The notes under the pieces were generated by a model. That model was not told the origin of the DNA. It saw only the letters and a list, made by a program, of their open reading frames with translations, and did no database searches. Shown here piece after piece: positions 1 to 5,575 of a stretch of DNA of 6,586 nt. The DNA is from Pseudomonadota bacterium. GTDB taxonomy: Bacteria > Pseudomonadota > Alphaproteobacteria > Rhizobiales > Beijerinckiaceae. Made by a program: the position numbers and the translations under genes. Location: assembly GCA_023393655.1 (NCBI GenBank), contig JAEWKP010000212.1, forward strand, positions 1 to 6,586. Direction: 5' to 3'. Each line of letters opens with the position of its first letter. The first letter of the stretch is position 1.

Positions 1-251
1 CTATCGAACTGGAGGAGGCCGCGTCTGCTGCCTCTGCCGAGCCGCAGGCCGAGGAAACGCCGGCCGTATCGGACGCTCCCGCAGCCTCCGACGAGGGTAT
101 CGTCGGCGCCTATCAGGTCGGCGACGCGCATTTCACCATCTATGCCGATGGTTCGATCCGCGCCCGCACACCCGATGGCGAATACAGCTTCGCCTCGATG
201 GACGAGCTCAAGGTCTATCTTGCCAGCGAGAAGAGCCGGTTGGGCGTCTGA
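1..251 (+). CDS. C-terminal part of an unrecognised acidic, alanine-rich protein (5' truncated)
   Basis: Reading frame 3 is open from the window edge (first full codon at 3) to a TGA at 249-251, giving 82 residues; the start lies upstream of the window. The first 32 or so residues are low complexity, rich in Ala, Glu, Pro and Ser, and look like a disordered linker. They are followed by a compact, probably folded tail of about 50 residues with the pattern GAYQVGDAHFTIYADGSI, then TPDGEYSFASMDELKVYL. That tail resembles small C-terminal modules (short beta strands, then a helix) that I recall from hypothetical proteins of Rhizobiales, but I cannot assign a family or function. Codon use is GC-rich like the neighbours, which supports real coding. 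The gene converges on the oligopeptidase gene with no intergenic base between the stop codons. Confidence 0.8.
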   Translation, partial: IELEEAASAASAEPQAEETPAVSDAPAASDEGIVGAYQVGDAHFTIYADGSIRARTPDGEYSFASMDELKVYLASEKSRLGV

Positions 252-2423
252 TCAGGCGCCTTTCGCCGCATCCCAGCCGTCGCCCACCGTATGGATGGCG
301 AAGGCGTAGGCCAGCGCGGTCTCCTTCAGCGAGTCGAAACGCCCGGCCGAGCCGGCGTGGCCGGCCTCCATATTGGTGTGGAGCAGGATCGGGCCGCCAC
401 CGGTCATGGTCGCGCGTAAGCGTGCGACCCATTTCGCCGGTTCCCAATAGGTCACGCGCGGATCGGTCAGCCCGGCCATGGCGAGGATCGGCGGATAGAC
501 CTGCGCCGTGACATTGTCATAGGGCGAATAGCTGCGGATGGTCTCAAAGGCTTTCACGTCGCGGATCGGGTCGCCCCATTCCGGCCATTCCGGCGGCGTC
601 AGCGGCAGGGTGTCGTCCAGGATCGTGTTGAGCACGTCGACGAAGGGCACTTCCGCGACGATGCCGGCGAAGAGCTCCGGCGCCATGTTGGCGACGGCGC
701 CCATCAGCATTCCTCCGGCGCTGCCGCCCTCGGCGACGATGCGTCCGCGCTTGGTGAAGCCGGCCTCGGCCAGTGCCCCGGCGGCGGCGATGAAATCGGT
801 GAAGGTGTTGCGCTTGTTCTCGCGCTTGCCGTCGAGATACCAGCCCCAGCCCTTGTCGGTGCCGCCGCGCACATGGGCGATCGCATAGACGAAGCCGCGA
901 TCGACCAGGCTGAGCGGCCGCGTCCGGAACGAGGCCGACATGGCCGAGCCATAAGAACCATAGCCGTAGAGCAGGCAGGGTGCGCTGCCGTCGAGCTTAA
1001 GATCGGCGCGGTGCAGGATCGAGATCGGTACGCGCGCACCGTCCTGGGCCGCGGCGAAGATCCGGCGTACCTTGTAGCGGTCCGGATCATGGCCTGACGG
1101 TACCTCTTGCCGCTTCAGCAAGGTTCTCTCGCCGGTGGCAAGGTCGTAGTCATAGGTTTCGGCTGGCCGCGCCATCGAGGCATAGATGAAGCGCAGCGTA
1201 TTCGTCTCGAATTCGTAGCCCGCATCCATGCCGAGCCCATAGGCCTCCTCGTCGAAGGCGATGCTGCTCTCCGTGCCGGTGGCTAGGTCGCGGATGACGA
1301 TGCGCGGCAATCCATCCTCGCGCTCCAGCCGGATCAGCCGCCCCTTGAGACAAACATGGTCGAGGATCAGGCGTCCCGGCTTATGCGCGATCAGGTCGCG
1401 CCAGTTCGCGGGAGCGGGCGCGTCGACGGGAGCCGTGACGATCTTGAAGTCCTCGGCGCCGTCGGCATTGGTCAGGATCGCGAAGATGTCGCCGTGATGT
1501 TCCAGGCTGTATTGCCGCCCCGGCTCGCGCTCCGCGACGAGCAAGGGCTTCGCCTCCGGCCGGTCGAGATCGAGGATGCGCGTCTCCGAGGTCTCGTGAT
1601 CGCCGATCGTGATCAGCAGGAAGCGGCCGGACTGGGTCTTGTCGATATCGACGAACATGCCGGCATCGGCTTCGTCGTGCAGCAATGCGTCCAGCTCGGC
1701 CGGCTCGCCGAGGCGGTGGCGCTTCACCCGCGACGGGCGGTGATCGTCGTCGAGCGCGACATAGAAGAACGAGCGGGAATCGCGCGCCCAGATGATCTCG
1801 CCGGTCGTGTCCTTGACGAGATCGGGCAGGTCGTTCCCGCTCTCCAGATCCTTGACATGGATCGTGTGCAGTTCCGAGCCGGCCTCGTCGGCGCTCCAGC
1901 CGAGCAGGCGGTGATCGGGGCTGTGGGTGGCGTCGCCGAGATCGAAGAAATCCTTGTCGGCAGCCAGCGCATCGGCATCGAGCATGATCTGCTCGCCCTC
2001 CCGGCCGCTCTTCCCCGCCATGCCGCGCGGCTTGCGGCAGATCAGCGGGTGCTCGGCGCCCTTGCGATAACGCGAATAGTAAAGGAACGGCCCGTCCGGC
2101 TGCGGGACGCTCGCATCGTCCTCCTTGATCCGGCCGCGCATCTCCTTGACCAATTCCTTCTGCAAGGCGCGGGTCGGCGCCATCAAGGCCTTGCAATAGG
2201 CGTTCTCGGCTTCGAGATAGCTGCGGATATCGGCCGGCAGGACGTCGGGCTCCCGCAGCACATCCTTCCAGTTGCCCGCGCGCAGCCAACCGTAGTCGTC
2301 GCGCAGGGTGACGCCGTGGGCCTGCGTTTCCGCGGTCCGGATCTCGGCGCGCGGTGGCTGTGGCATCCGGCGGGACTTGCGTGGCGCGGCGGTTGAGGAG
2401 CGGCGGTCCTGATCCAGGCGCAT
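252..2423 (-). CDS. ptrB: Oligopeptidase B-type serine peptidase (family S9A, prolyl oligopeptidase fold)
   Basis: A cytosolic serine peptidase expected to cut short peptides after Arg or Lys. With the start chosen here it has 723 residues. The N-terminal Peptidase_S9_N part begins near residue 25 (PPRAEIR, then HGVTLRDDYGWLR) and runs through a seven-bladed beta-propeller to about residue 430; the alpha/beta-hydrolase domain follows. Visible active-site elements are GYGSYG around 487-492 (Tyr488 as likely oxyanion Tyr), Ser568 in GGSAGG, Asp654 in GLTDPRV and His689 in NMEAGHAG. The Ser-Asp and Asp-His spacings (86 and 35) are close to those of E. coli OpdB as I recall them (85 and 35). Start choice: the frame opens further upstream with a GTG at 2511-2513 directly after a stop and with no Shine-Dalgarno, whereas the ATG at 2421-2423 has GGAG (minus strand, 2430-2433) six bases before it. 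An ATG at 2364-2366 (704 aa) is the alternative and is nearer to typical family length, but has no clear ribosome site. No signal peptide is seen. Confidence 0.95.
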   Translation of the reverse strand: MRLDQDRRSSTAAPRKSRRMPQPPRAEIRTAETQAHGVTLRDDYGWLRAGNWKDVLREPDVLPADIRSYLEAENAYCKALMAPTRALQKELVKEMRGRIKEDDASVPQPDGPFLYYSRYRKGAEHPLICRKPRGMAGKSGREGEQIMLDADALAADKDFFDLGDATHSPDHRLLGWSADEAGSELHTIHVKDLESGNDLPDLVKDTTGEIIWARDSRSFFYVALDDDHRPSRVKRHRLGEPAELDALLHDEADAGMFVDIDKTQSGRFLLITIGDHETSETRILDLDRPEAKPLLVAEREPGRQYSLEHHGDIFAILTNADGAEDFKIVTAPVDAPAPANWRDLIAHKPGRLILDHVCLKGRLIRLEREDGLPRIVIRDLATGTESSIAFDEEAYGLGMDAGYEFETNTLRFIYASMARPAETYDYDLATGERTLLKRQEVPSGHDPDRYKVRRIFAAAQDGARVPISILHRADLKLDGSAPCLLYGYGSYGSAMSASFRTRPLSLVDRGFVYAIAHVRGGTDKGWGWYLDGKRENKRNTFTDFIAAAGALAEAGFTKRGRIVAEGGSAGGMLMGAVANMAPELFAGIVAEVPFVDVLNTILDDTLPLTPPEWPEWGDPIRDVKAFETIRSYSPYDNVTAQVYPPILAMAGLTDPRVTYWEPAKWVARLRATMTGGGPILLHTNMEAGHAGSAGRFDSLKETALAYAFAIHTVGDGWDAAKGA

Positions 2424-2754
2424 GACGATCTCCGATCTGGGGCGCTGACAGGTAGAGGCGGCGGGATCAGCTTGCAAGACATCCAAGCCAGTTGCGGCTT
2501 TGATTTTTGCCACTCAGTGCAACGCAGCATCCGGATGGCGAAATATTGAACTTTCAATGCATCAATTGTTGGAGTTTGTTGGCTTGCGCAACTAAACAGC
2601 ATCGAATAAACGCATATCTCGATCAGTCCGCGTTTTCCGATTCTGGGCCGATGGTGCTTGACCCACTATTGGTAATATTCATCAGGCTATCGGGCGCAAG
2701 ACGGTGGGCGATCAGCGCAGAACGCCAGCAAGAACGATAAGGAGAGACATCGCC
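2424..2754. promoter_or_regulatory. Divergent intergenic region between the oligopeptidase B gene (-) and mucR (+)
   Basis: About 330 bases without a convincing gene. The part near 2541-2640 is clearly richer in A and T than the flanking genes. It contains the inverted repeat at 2545-2558, a CAATTG palindrome at 2563-2568, several T-A steps and a GATTC (GANTC, the CcrM methylation motif) at 2639-2643. MucR/Ros proteins are known to bind AT-rich sites with little base specificity and often repress their own genes, so autoregulation here is plausible but inferred. A TTGACC at 2658-2663 could be a -35 element for mucR, but no good -10 lies at the right distance, so I do not call an exact promoter. 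AAGGAGAG at 2739-2746 is the mucR ribosome binding site. Confidence 0.55.
2545..2558. repeat. Perfect 6-2-6 inverted repeat upstream of mucR
   Basis: ATTGAA, two bases (CT), then TTCAAT: a perfect dyad in the AT-rich part of the divergent region, about 200 bases before the mucR start and 120 bases before the oligopeptidase start. Its size suits a dimeric repressor operator. No T-run follows it, so it is not a terminator. Chance occurrence in AT-rich DNA is possible. Confidence 0.4.
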
Positions 2755-3171
2755 ATGGCCGAGAACGACGGAGCGGACTTCATCGAGCTGACGGCGGATA
2801 TCGTTTCCGCCTATGTCTCCAACAATTCCGTGCCTGCCTCGGATCTGCCGGCTCTGATCAGCGAAGTGCATTCGGCGCTGAGCCGGGTCATTGGCGGGGC
2901 TGCGCCTGTGGTGCAGGCCGAGGCGCCCAAGCCCGCCATCCCCGTGAAGAAGTCGATCACGGCCGATTACCTGATCTGCCTGGAAGACGGGAAGAAGTTC
3001 AAGTCGCTGAAGCGGCATCTGCGTACGCAGTACAACATGTCGCCCGAGCAGTACCGCGAGAAGTGGGGCCTGCCGCCGGACTATCCGATGGTAGCGCCGA
3101 ACTATGCCGAGGCGCGCTCGCAGCTTGCGAAGAAGATGGGCCTCGGCCAGCAGCGCCGCAAGCGTCGCTGA
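2755..3171 (+). CDS. mucR: MucR/Ros-family transcriptional regulator with a degenerate zinc finger
   Basis: A DNA-binding regulator of 138 residues, the usual size for MucR/Ros. Family members repress exopolysaccharide, motility, virulence and cell-cycle genes in alphaproteobacteria, acting somewhat like H-NS on AT-rich DNA. The N-terminal half (LTADIVSAYVSNN, about 12-24, and the helix near 31-46) is the region used for higher-order oligomerisation in MucR. The C-terminal half is the prokaryotic zinc-finger domain: CLEDGKKFKSLKRHL at 75-89, then MSPEQYREKWGL and DYPMVAPNYAEARS, all hallmarks of the family. Cys75 and His88 are kept, but the second Cys position is Asp78 and the terminal His pair is Gln92-Tyr93, so the usual zinc ligands are incomplete. 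Start: the ATG at 2755 has AAGGAGAG eight bases upstream; an upstream in-frame ATG at 2704 would add a non-conserved 17-residue leader without a ribosome site. The gene is monocistronic, with a strong terminator downstream. Confidence 0.95.
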   Translation: MAENDGADFIELTADIVSAYVSNNSVPASDLPALISEVHSALSRVIGGAAPVVQAEAPKPAIPVKKSITADYLICLEDGKKFKSLKRHLRTQYNMSPEQYREKWGLPPDYPMVAPNYAEARSQLAKKMGLGQQRRKRR

Positions 3172-3254
3172 GCAGCGTCCGATAGGCATTTTCGAGCGAC
3201 GCGAACTTCGGTTTGCGGGAAGAAGACGCTCTGGCTATGCCGACCCCGGAAAAG

Positions 3255-3282
3255 AGCCGCCGATGATCTCGGCGGCTTTTTT
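3255..3282 (+). terminator. Rho-independent terminator of mucR
   Basis: The stem AGCCGCCGA (3255-3263) pairs perfectly with TCGGCGGCT (3269-3277) across the five-base loop TGATC, and the right arm runs into a stretch of six T (3277-3282). The A-rich bases just before the stem (3251-3253) could pair with the T-run, so it may work weakly in the other direction too. It lies about 83 bases after the mucR stop, and separates mucR from the hdaB operon. I see nothing gene-like between 3172 and 3254. Confidence 0.92.
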
Positions 3283-3327
3283 CATGCGTCGCGTCGGGAA
3301 GGAGCGGGGATAAGGCCGGCTCCGGGG

Positions 3328-3356
3328 TTGCCAGTCGAGATATAAGAATATAATCC
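3328..3356 (+). promoter_or_regulatory. Candidate sigma-70-type promoter of the hdaB-DUF6456 operon
   Basis: TTGCCA at 3328-3333 is followed after 15 bases by TATAAT at 3349-3354, or after 17 bases by TAATCC at 3351-3356. The first -10 is a perfect consensus but the spacer is short; the second has ideal spacing and a weaker hexamer. The block is an AT island in GC-rich DNA and lies 55 to 60 bases before the hdaB ATG. It is overlapped by the dyad GATATA (3339-3344) / TATATC (3357-3362), which could be an operator. Confidence 0.5.
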
Positions 3357-3409
3357 TATATCGGTCATGCCTCGTGGGAGGGGCGGTTGGCCCTGAATAG
3401 GAACATATC

Positions 3410-3778
3410 ATGAACAAAGAGCGCGACCAATCCCAGGCTGCCCTGCATGCCAGCGCCGTTGCGCGCCTGGCGGAAGTGGCCATCGCAGCCGCGACCCGGA
3501 TTCCGCTGGCCGGCCTGCGGGCCGCGCATCGAGGCCGGAAGTCGATTGCGCTGGCCCGCCAGACGGCGATGTATCTCGCCCATGTCGCCTTCGGCCTGAG
3601 CCTCACCCGTGTCGGCATCTGCTTCGGCCGGGACCGCACCACCGTTCGGCATGCCTGTGCCCTGATCGAGGATCGCCGCGACGACCCGAGGCTGGAGTTC
3701 GGGTTGACCGCCCTGGAAGCCGCACTTCTGGCTACGAAGACGAGGCTGGTCGACCAACCGGCGGAGGCCGGCCGATGA
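3410..3778 (+). CDS. hdaB: HdaB-like stand-alone DnaA domain IV protein
   Basis: A 122-residue protein that resembles only the C-terminal DNA-binding domain (domain IV) of the replication initiator DnaA. Residues 48-65 (ALARQTAMYLAHVAFGLSL) match the DnaA helix usually written ARQIAMYLA...SL, and 72-83 (FGRDRTTVRHAC) match the DnaA signature FGGRDHTTVLHAC, with one Gly missing and His changed to Arg. There is no AAA+ ATPase domain. In Caulobacter crescentus a small DnaA-domain-IV protein, HdaB, promotes replication initiation by counteracting regulatory inactivation of DnaA; homologs occur widely in alphaproteobacteria. Assignment here is by architecture and motif. The ATG at 3410 has AGGA at 3399-3402, seven bases upstream. 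The TGA overlaps the next gene's ATG (ATGA, 3775-3778), so the two are translationally coupled. An alternative reading is simply a DnaA-like helix-turn-helix protein of other function. Confidence 0.85.
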   Translation: MNKERDQSQAALHASAVARLAEVAIAAATRIPLAGLRAAHRGRKSIALARQTAMYLAHVAFGLSLTRVGICFGRDRTTVRHACALIEDRRDDPRLEFGLTALEAALLATKTRLVDQPAEAGR

Positions 3779-4569
3779 GCGCTGGCATCGAACGCAAGGA
3801 GCGCGGCCGACTGCTGAGGCATCTCGCCGAGCCCGGATGCTACGGCCTCGTTTCGCCGCTGGGCTGTGGGCGCATCGCGCTCTACCGGACGGTGAACGGC
3901 ACAAGCCTGGGCGCCGGCTATGTCGCGTCGGAAACGGTGCAGGCCCTGGTGGCGGAGGGGCTCGTCGCTTGGTCGAAAGACGCCAGGGCGGCACGACTCG
4001 ACCTCGCTCCATCGGTGCCGGACGCGCCGGTCGTGGAAAAGGCCCGGCCCGGGCCGGACGAGCAGCATGCTCCCGCCATGGACGATCGCGAAAGTCCGCT
4101 CCTCTGGCTCTATCGCCGTCAGGGCAAGGACGGCAGGCCGCAGATCAGCGGTGATGAGTTCGCGGCCGGCGAGCGCTTCCGCGCCGATATCACCCTGGCC
4201 GGGATGCTGCCGCGTGTGACGATGAACTGGGATGCGGCGCTCACCCCGGAGCAGGCGGTGGCGGGCCCGCGCGACGTTGCGGGCTCGTCCGACACCGCGC
4301 TCGCCGCGCGTCAGCGCGTCAGGCTTGCCTGTGACCGGCTGGGGCCGGAGCTGTCGGGTCTCGCGATCGATATCTGCGGTTTTCTCAAGGGGCTCGATCT
4401 CGTCGAGAAGGAGCGCCGCTGGCCGCCGCGTTCGGCCAAGGTCGTGCTGCGGGTCGCGCTGGCGACCCTGGTGACGCATTACGGGCTGGACCGCCGTACC
4501 CGGCAGACCGGGGTGCGCAGCTGGCAGGCAACGGACGCCCGGCCGAGCGAATTCCCGGTATCCGGCTAA
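3775..4569 (+). CDS. DUF6456 domain protein, coupled to hdaB
   Basis: A protein of 264 residues without signal peptide or membrane helix, so presumably cytosolic. The C-terminal part (about 106-237) carries the DUF6456 pattern: ESPLLWLYRR.KDGRPQIS, then FAAGERFRAD, LPRVTMNW, ALAARQRVRLACDRLGPEL, FLKGLDLVEKERRWPPRSAKVVLRVAL and HYGL. The N-terminal part (about 10-78, with LLRHLAEPG, then ALYRTVNG and ETVQALVAEGLVAW) could be a winged-helix-like fold; that is inference. A Pro/Ala-rich linker (80-104) joins the two. Function is unknown; members are common in Rhizobiales. The start overlaps the hdaB stop by four bases and is preceded by GGAGG at 3763-3767, seven bases before the ATG, so production is coupled to the HdaB-like protein and a shared role in replication or its control is a fair hypothesis. 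It ends seven bases before the sufE stop on the other strand, with no clear terminator. Confidence 0.85.
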   Translation: MSAGIERKERGRLLRHLAEPGCYGLVSPLGCGRIALYRTVNGTSLGAGYVASETVQALVAEGLVAWSKDARAARLDLAPSVPDAPVVEKARPGPDEQHAPAMDDRESPLLWLYRRQGKDGRPQISGDEFAAGERFRADITLAGMLPRVTMNWDAALTPEQAVAGPRDVAGSSDTALAARQRVRLACDRLGPELSGLAIDICGFLKGLDLVEKERRWPPRSAKVVLRVALATLVTHYGLDRRTRQTGVRSWQATDARPSEFPVSG

Positions 4570-4576
4570 AGCCCGC

Positions 4577-5005
4577 TCAGGTCGCGGCGGCAGCCTGGGC
4601 GTCGCGCTTGATCCGGTCGATCATCGCGCGCACGCCGTTCGAGCGCTGCGGCGTGAGATGGGCGGCAAGGCCGAGGCGCTCGTAGATGGCGAAGGCATCG
4701 GTCGCGAGGATTTCCGCGGCCTCCCGCCCGGAGAAGATCGCCAGCGCCAGCGCGACCAGCCCGCGCACGATATGGGCGTCGCTGTCGCCGACGAAGCGAA
4801 GCCGCGTCTGCGGGCCGCTGCCGCCATCGCGATGGGCAACGAGCCAGACCTGGCTGGCGCAGCCGCGCACCTTGTTGGCGTCGACATGGTCGTCTTCGGG
4901 CAGGGGCTCGAGGCTCTTGCCGAGCTCGATCAGGTAGCGATAGCGATCGTCCCACTCGTCGAGCAGTTCGAAATTCGCGACGATGTCGTCGAGGCTTGTC
5001 GTCAT
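4577..5005 (-). CDS. sufE: SufE family cysteine desulfuration protein
   Basis: Sulfur acceptor that takes persulfide sulfur from the cysteine desulfurase SufS and passes it to the SUF Fe-S cluster scaffold in the cytosol. The protein has 142 residues, the normal SufE length. The family core is plain: FELLDEWDDRYRYLIELGK (12-30), LEPLPEDDH (32-40), then VRGCASQVWL with the sulfur-carrying Cys49, followed by F.GDSDAHIVRGLVALAL and LGLAAHLTPQRSNGVRAMI. Start: the ATG at 5003-5005 has GGGAAG (minus strand, 5015-5020) nine bases upstream; an in-frame TTG at 5039-5041 would add 12 unrelated residues. A small hairpin (CCCGC/GCGGG, 5018-5031) overlaps the ribosome site. It follows a DUF5330-like gene on the same strand with a 40-base gap, probably one transcript. 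No other suf gene is in view, and sufE standing apart from the main suf cluster is common in this group. Confidence 0.95.
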   Translation of the reverse strand: MTTSLDDIVANFELLDEWDDRYRYLIELGKSLEPLPEDDHVDANKVRGCASQVWLVAHRDGGSGPQTRLRFVGDSDAHIVRGLVALALAIFSGREAAEILATDAFAIYERLGLAAHLTPQRSNGVRAMIDRIKRDAQAAAAT

Positions 5006-5045
5006 GACCGGCGTCTTCCCGCGATTGCGGGGGAGCGTCAAGCGC

Positions 5046-5315
5046 TCAGCGCTGCGGTGCCTGCTTCCCGATCACCGCCGTCGCGGCGGCATGCAGGATG
5101 CGCTCGCGCAAGGCCGGGTCCATTCCCGCCAGGATCTCGGCGGCTTCGCGCGCGGCGGTCAGGTTGCCTGCGACCGTGCGCGTCTCGGTCCGGACGGTCT
5201 CGGCCGCCTGCCACATGGCCTGCGGCAATGCGGTGTCGGCCGGCTTGCCGCTATGCACAGGCGAGTTCACGGCGATCAGGCCGATGATCGCGATCTTGCG
5301 CAGCAGGTAGGCCAT
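5046..5315 (-). CDS. Small DUF5330-like membrane-anchored or secreted protein
   Basis: A protein of 89 residues (93 from the next upstream start). The N-terminus MAYLLRKIAIIGLIAV is a short positively charged segment followed by a hydrophobic stretch, fitting a signal peptide or single membrane anchor. The rest is a probable helical region (ALPQAMWQAAETVRTETRTVAGNL, then AREAAEILAGMDPALRERILHAAATAVIG). Position directly upstream of sufE and the N-terminal style match the DUF5330 proteins that I recall beside sufE in Rhizobiales; sequence similarity beyond that is not certain. Two starts are possible: ATG at 5313-5315 with GGAG six bases before it, and ATG at 5325-5327 with GAGAGG eight bases before it. 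I chose the first because its ribosome site is stronger and it begins the hydrophobic segment promptly. Function unknown. Confidence 0.7.
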   Translation of the reverse strand: MAYLLRKIAIIGLIAVNSPVHSGKPADTALPQAMWQAAETVRTETRTVAGNLTAAREAAEILAGMDPALRERILHAAATAVIGKQAPQR

Positions 5316-5420
5316 GTCGGTCTCCATCGTCGGCGCCTCTCTTGCGCCGCGAGAACAGCCTAGACCGGGATATCGAAAAATCGCGTCATTCCAAACGCTC
5401 AAATGCGAGTCGAATGCCGC

Positions 5421-5435
5421 AGCTGATCTTCAGCT
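5421..5435. repeat. Perfect 6-3-6 inverted repeat
   Basis: AGCTGA, three bases (TCT), then TCAGCT. It lies ten bases from the GAGTC site, about 105 bases upstream of the DUF5330-like gene and 205 bases before the kinase. It has no T-run, so an operator is more likely than a terminator; it may also be chance. Confidence 0.4.
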
Positions 5436-5510
5436 TCCGTTCACCTTGCCGCGAACATCGGCTCGTGCCGGGAAAACGCGATGATTTTACATAACTATAT
5501 GAAAAATCGA

Positions 5511-5529
5511 CAGAAAAAATTGTTTTCTG
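5511..5529. repeat. AT-rich 7-5-7 inverted repeat
   Basis: CAGAAAA (5511-5517), loop AATTG, TTTTCTG (5523-5529). It sits in the most AT-rich stretch of the region, 32 bases before the CtrA box. It could be an operator for a dimeric regulator. The A/T-rich arms make it a poor intrinsic terminator, as there is no GC stem. Confidence 0.45.
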
Positions 5530-5560
5530 CCGCTGGGTCGGGCTTTCGCCGCGCTGCGCC

Positions 5561-5575
5561 TTAAGCCCCGCTTAA
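5561..5575 (+). promoter_or_regulatory. CtrA binding site (exact TTAA-N7-TTAA)
   Basis: TTAA (5561-5564), seven bases (GCCCCGC), TTAA (5572-5575). This is the full consensus of the alphaproteobacterial cell-cycle response regulator CtrA. It lies 66 bases upstream of the ATG of the PAS sensor kinase, a normal promoter distance. TTAA is rare in this GC-rich sequence, which makes two copies at exactly the right spacing in an intergenic region notable. Binding itself is inferred. Confidence 0.7.

Noticed and set aside
1356..2396. Long plus-strand open frame (346 codons) opposite the oligopeptidase gene.
   Set aside because: It is antisense to a clear S9 peptidase with intact catalytic residues; the translation is repetitive in style (Ala, Arg, Asp, Val rich), as expected from the reverse strand of GC-rich coding DNA, and matches no family I know.
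2424..2513. N-terminal extension of the oligopeptidase from GTG at 2511-2513.
   Set aside because: The GTG lies right after an in-frame stop with no ribosome site, and the extra 30 residues are outside the normal family length.
2658..2678. TTGACC with a nearby TAATAT as a mucR promoter.
   Set aside because: The two hexamers are only nine bases apart, too close for a sigma-70 promoter.
2704..2754. Upstream ATG extending mucR by 17 residues.
   Set aside because: The added residues are Arg-rich and unlike MucR N-termini, and the strong AAGGAGAG site fits the ATG at 2755.
3235..4479. Minus-strand open frame of 414 codons covering the hdaB and DUF6456 genes.
   Set aside because: It is Arg/Ala-rich shadow sequence antisense to two recognisable proteins, and it crosses the mucR terminator and the hdaB promoter.
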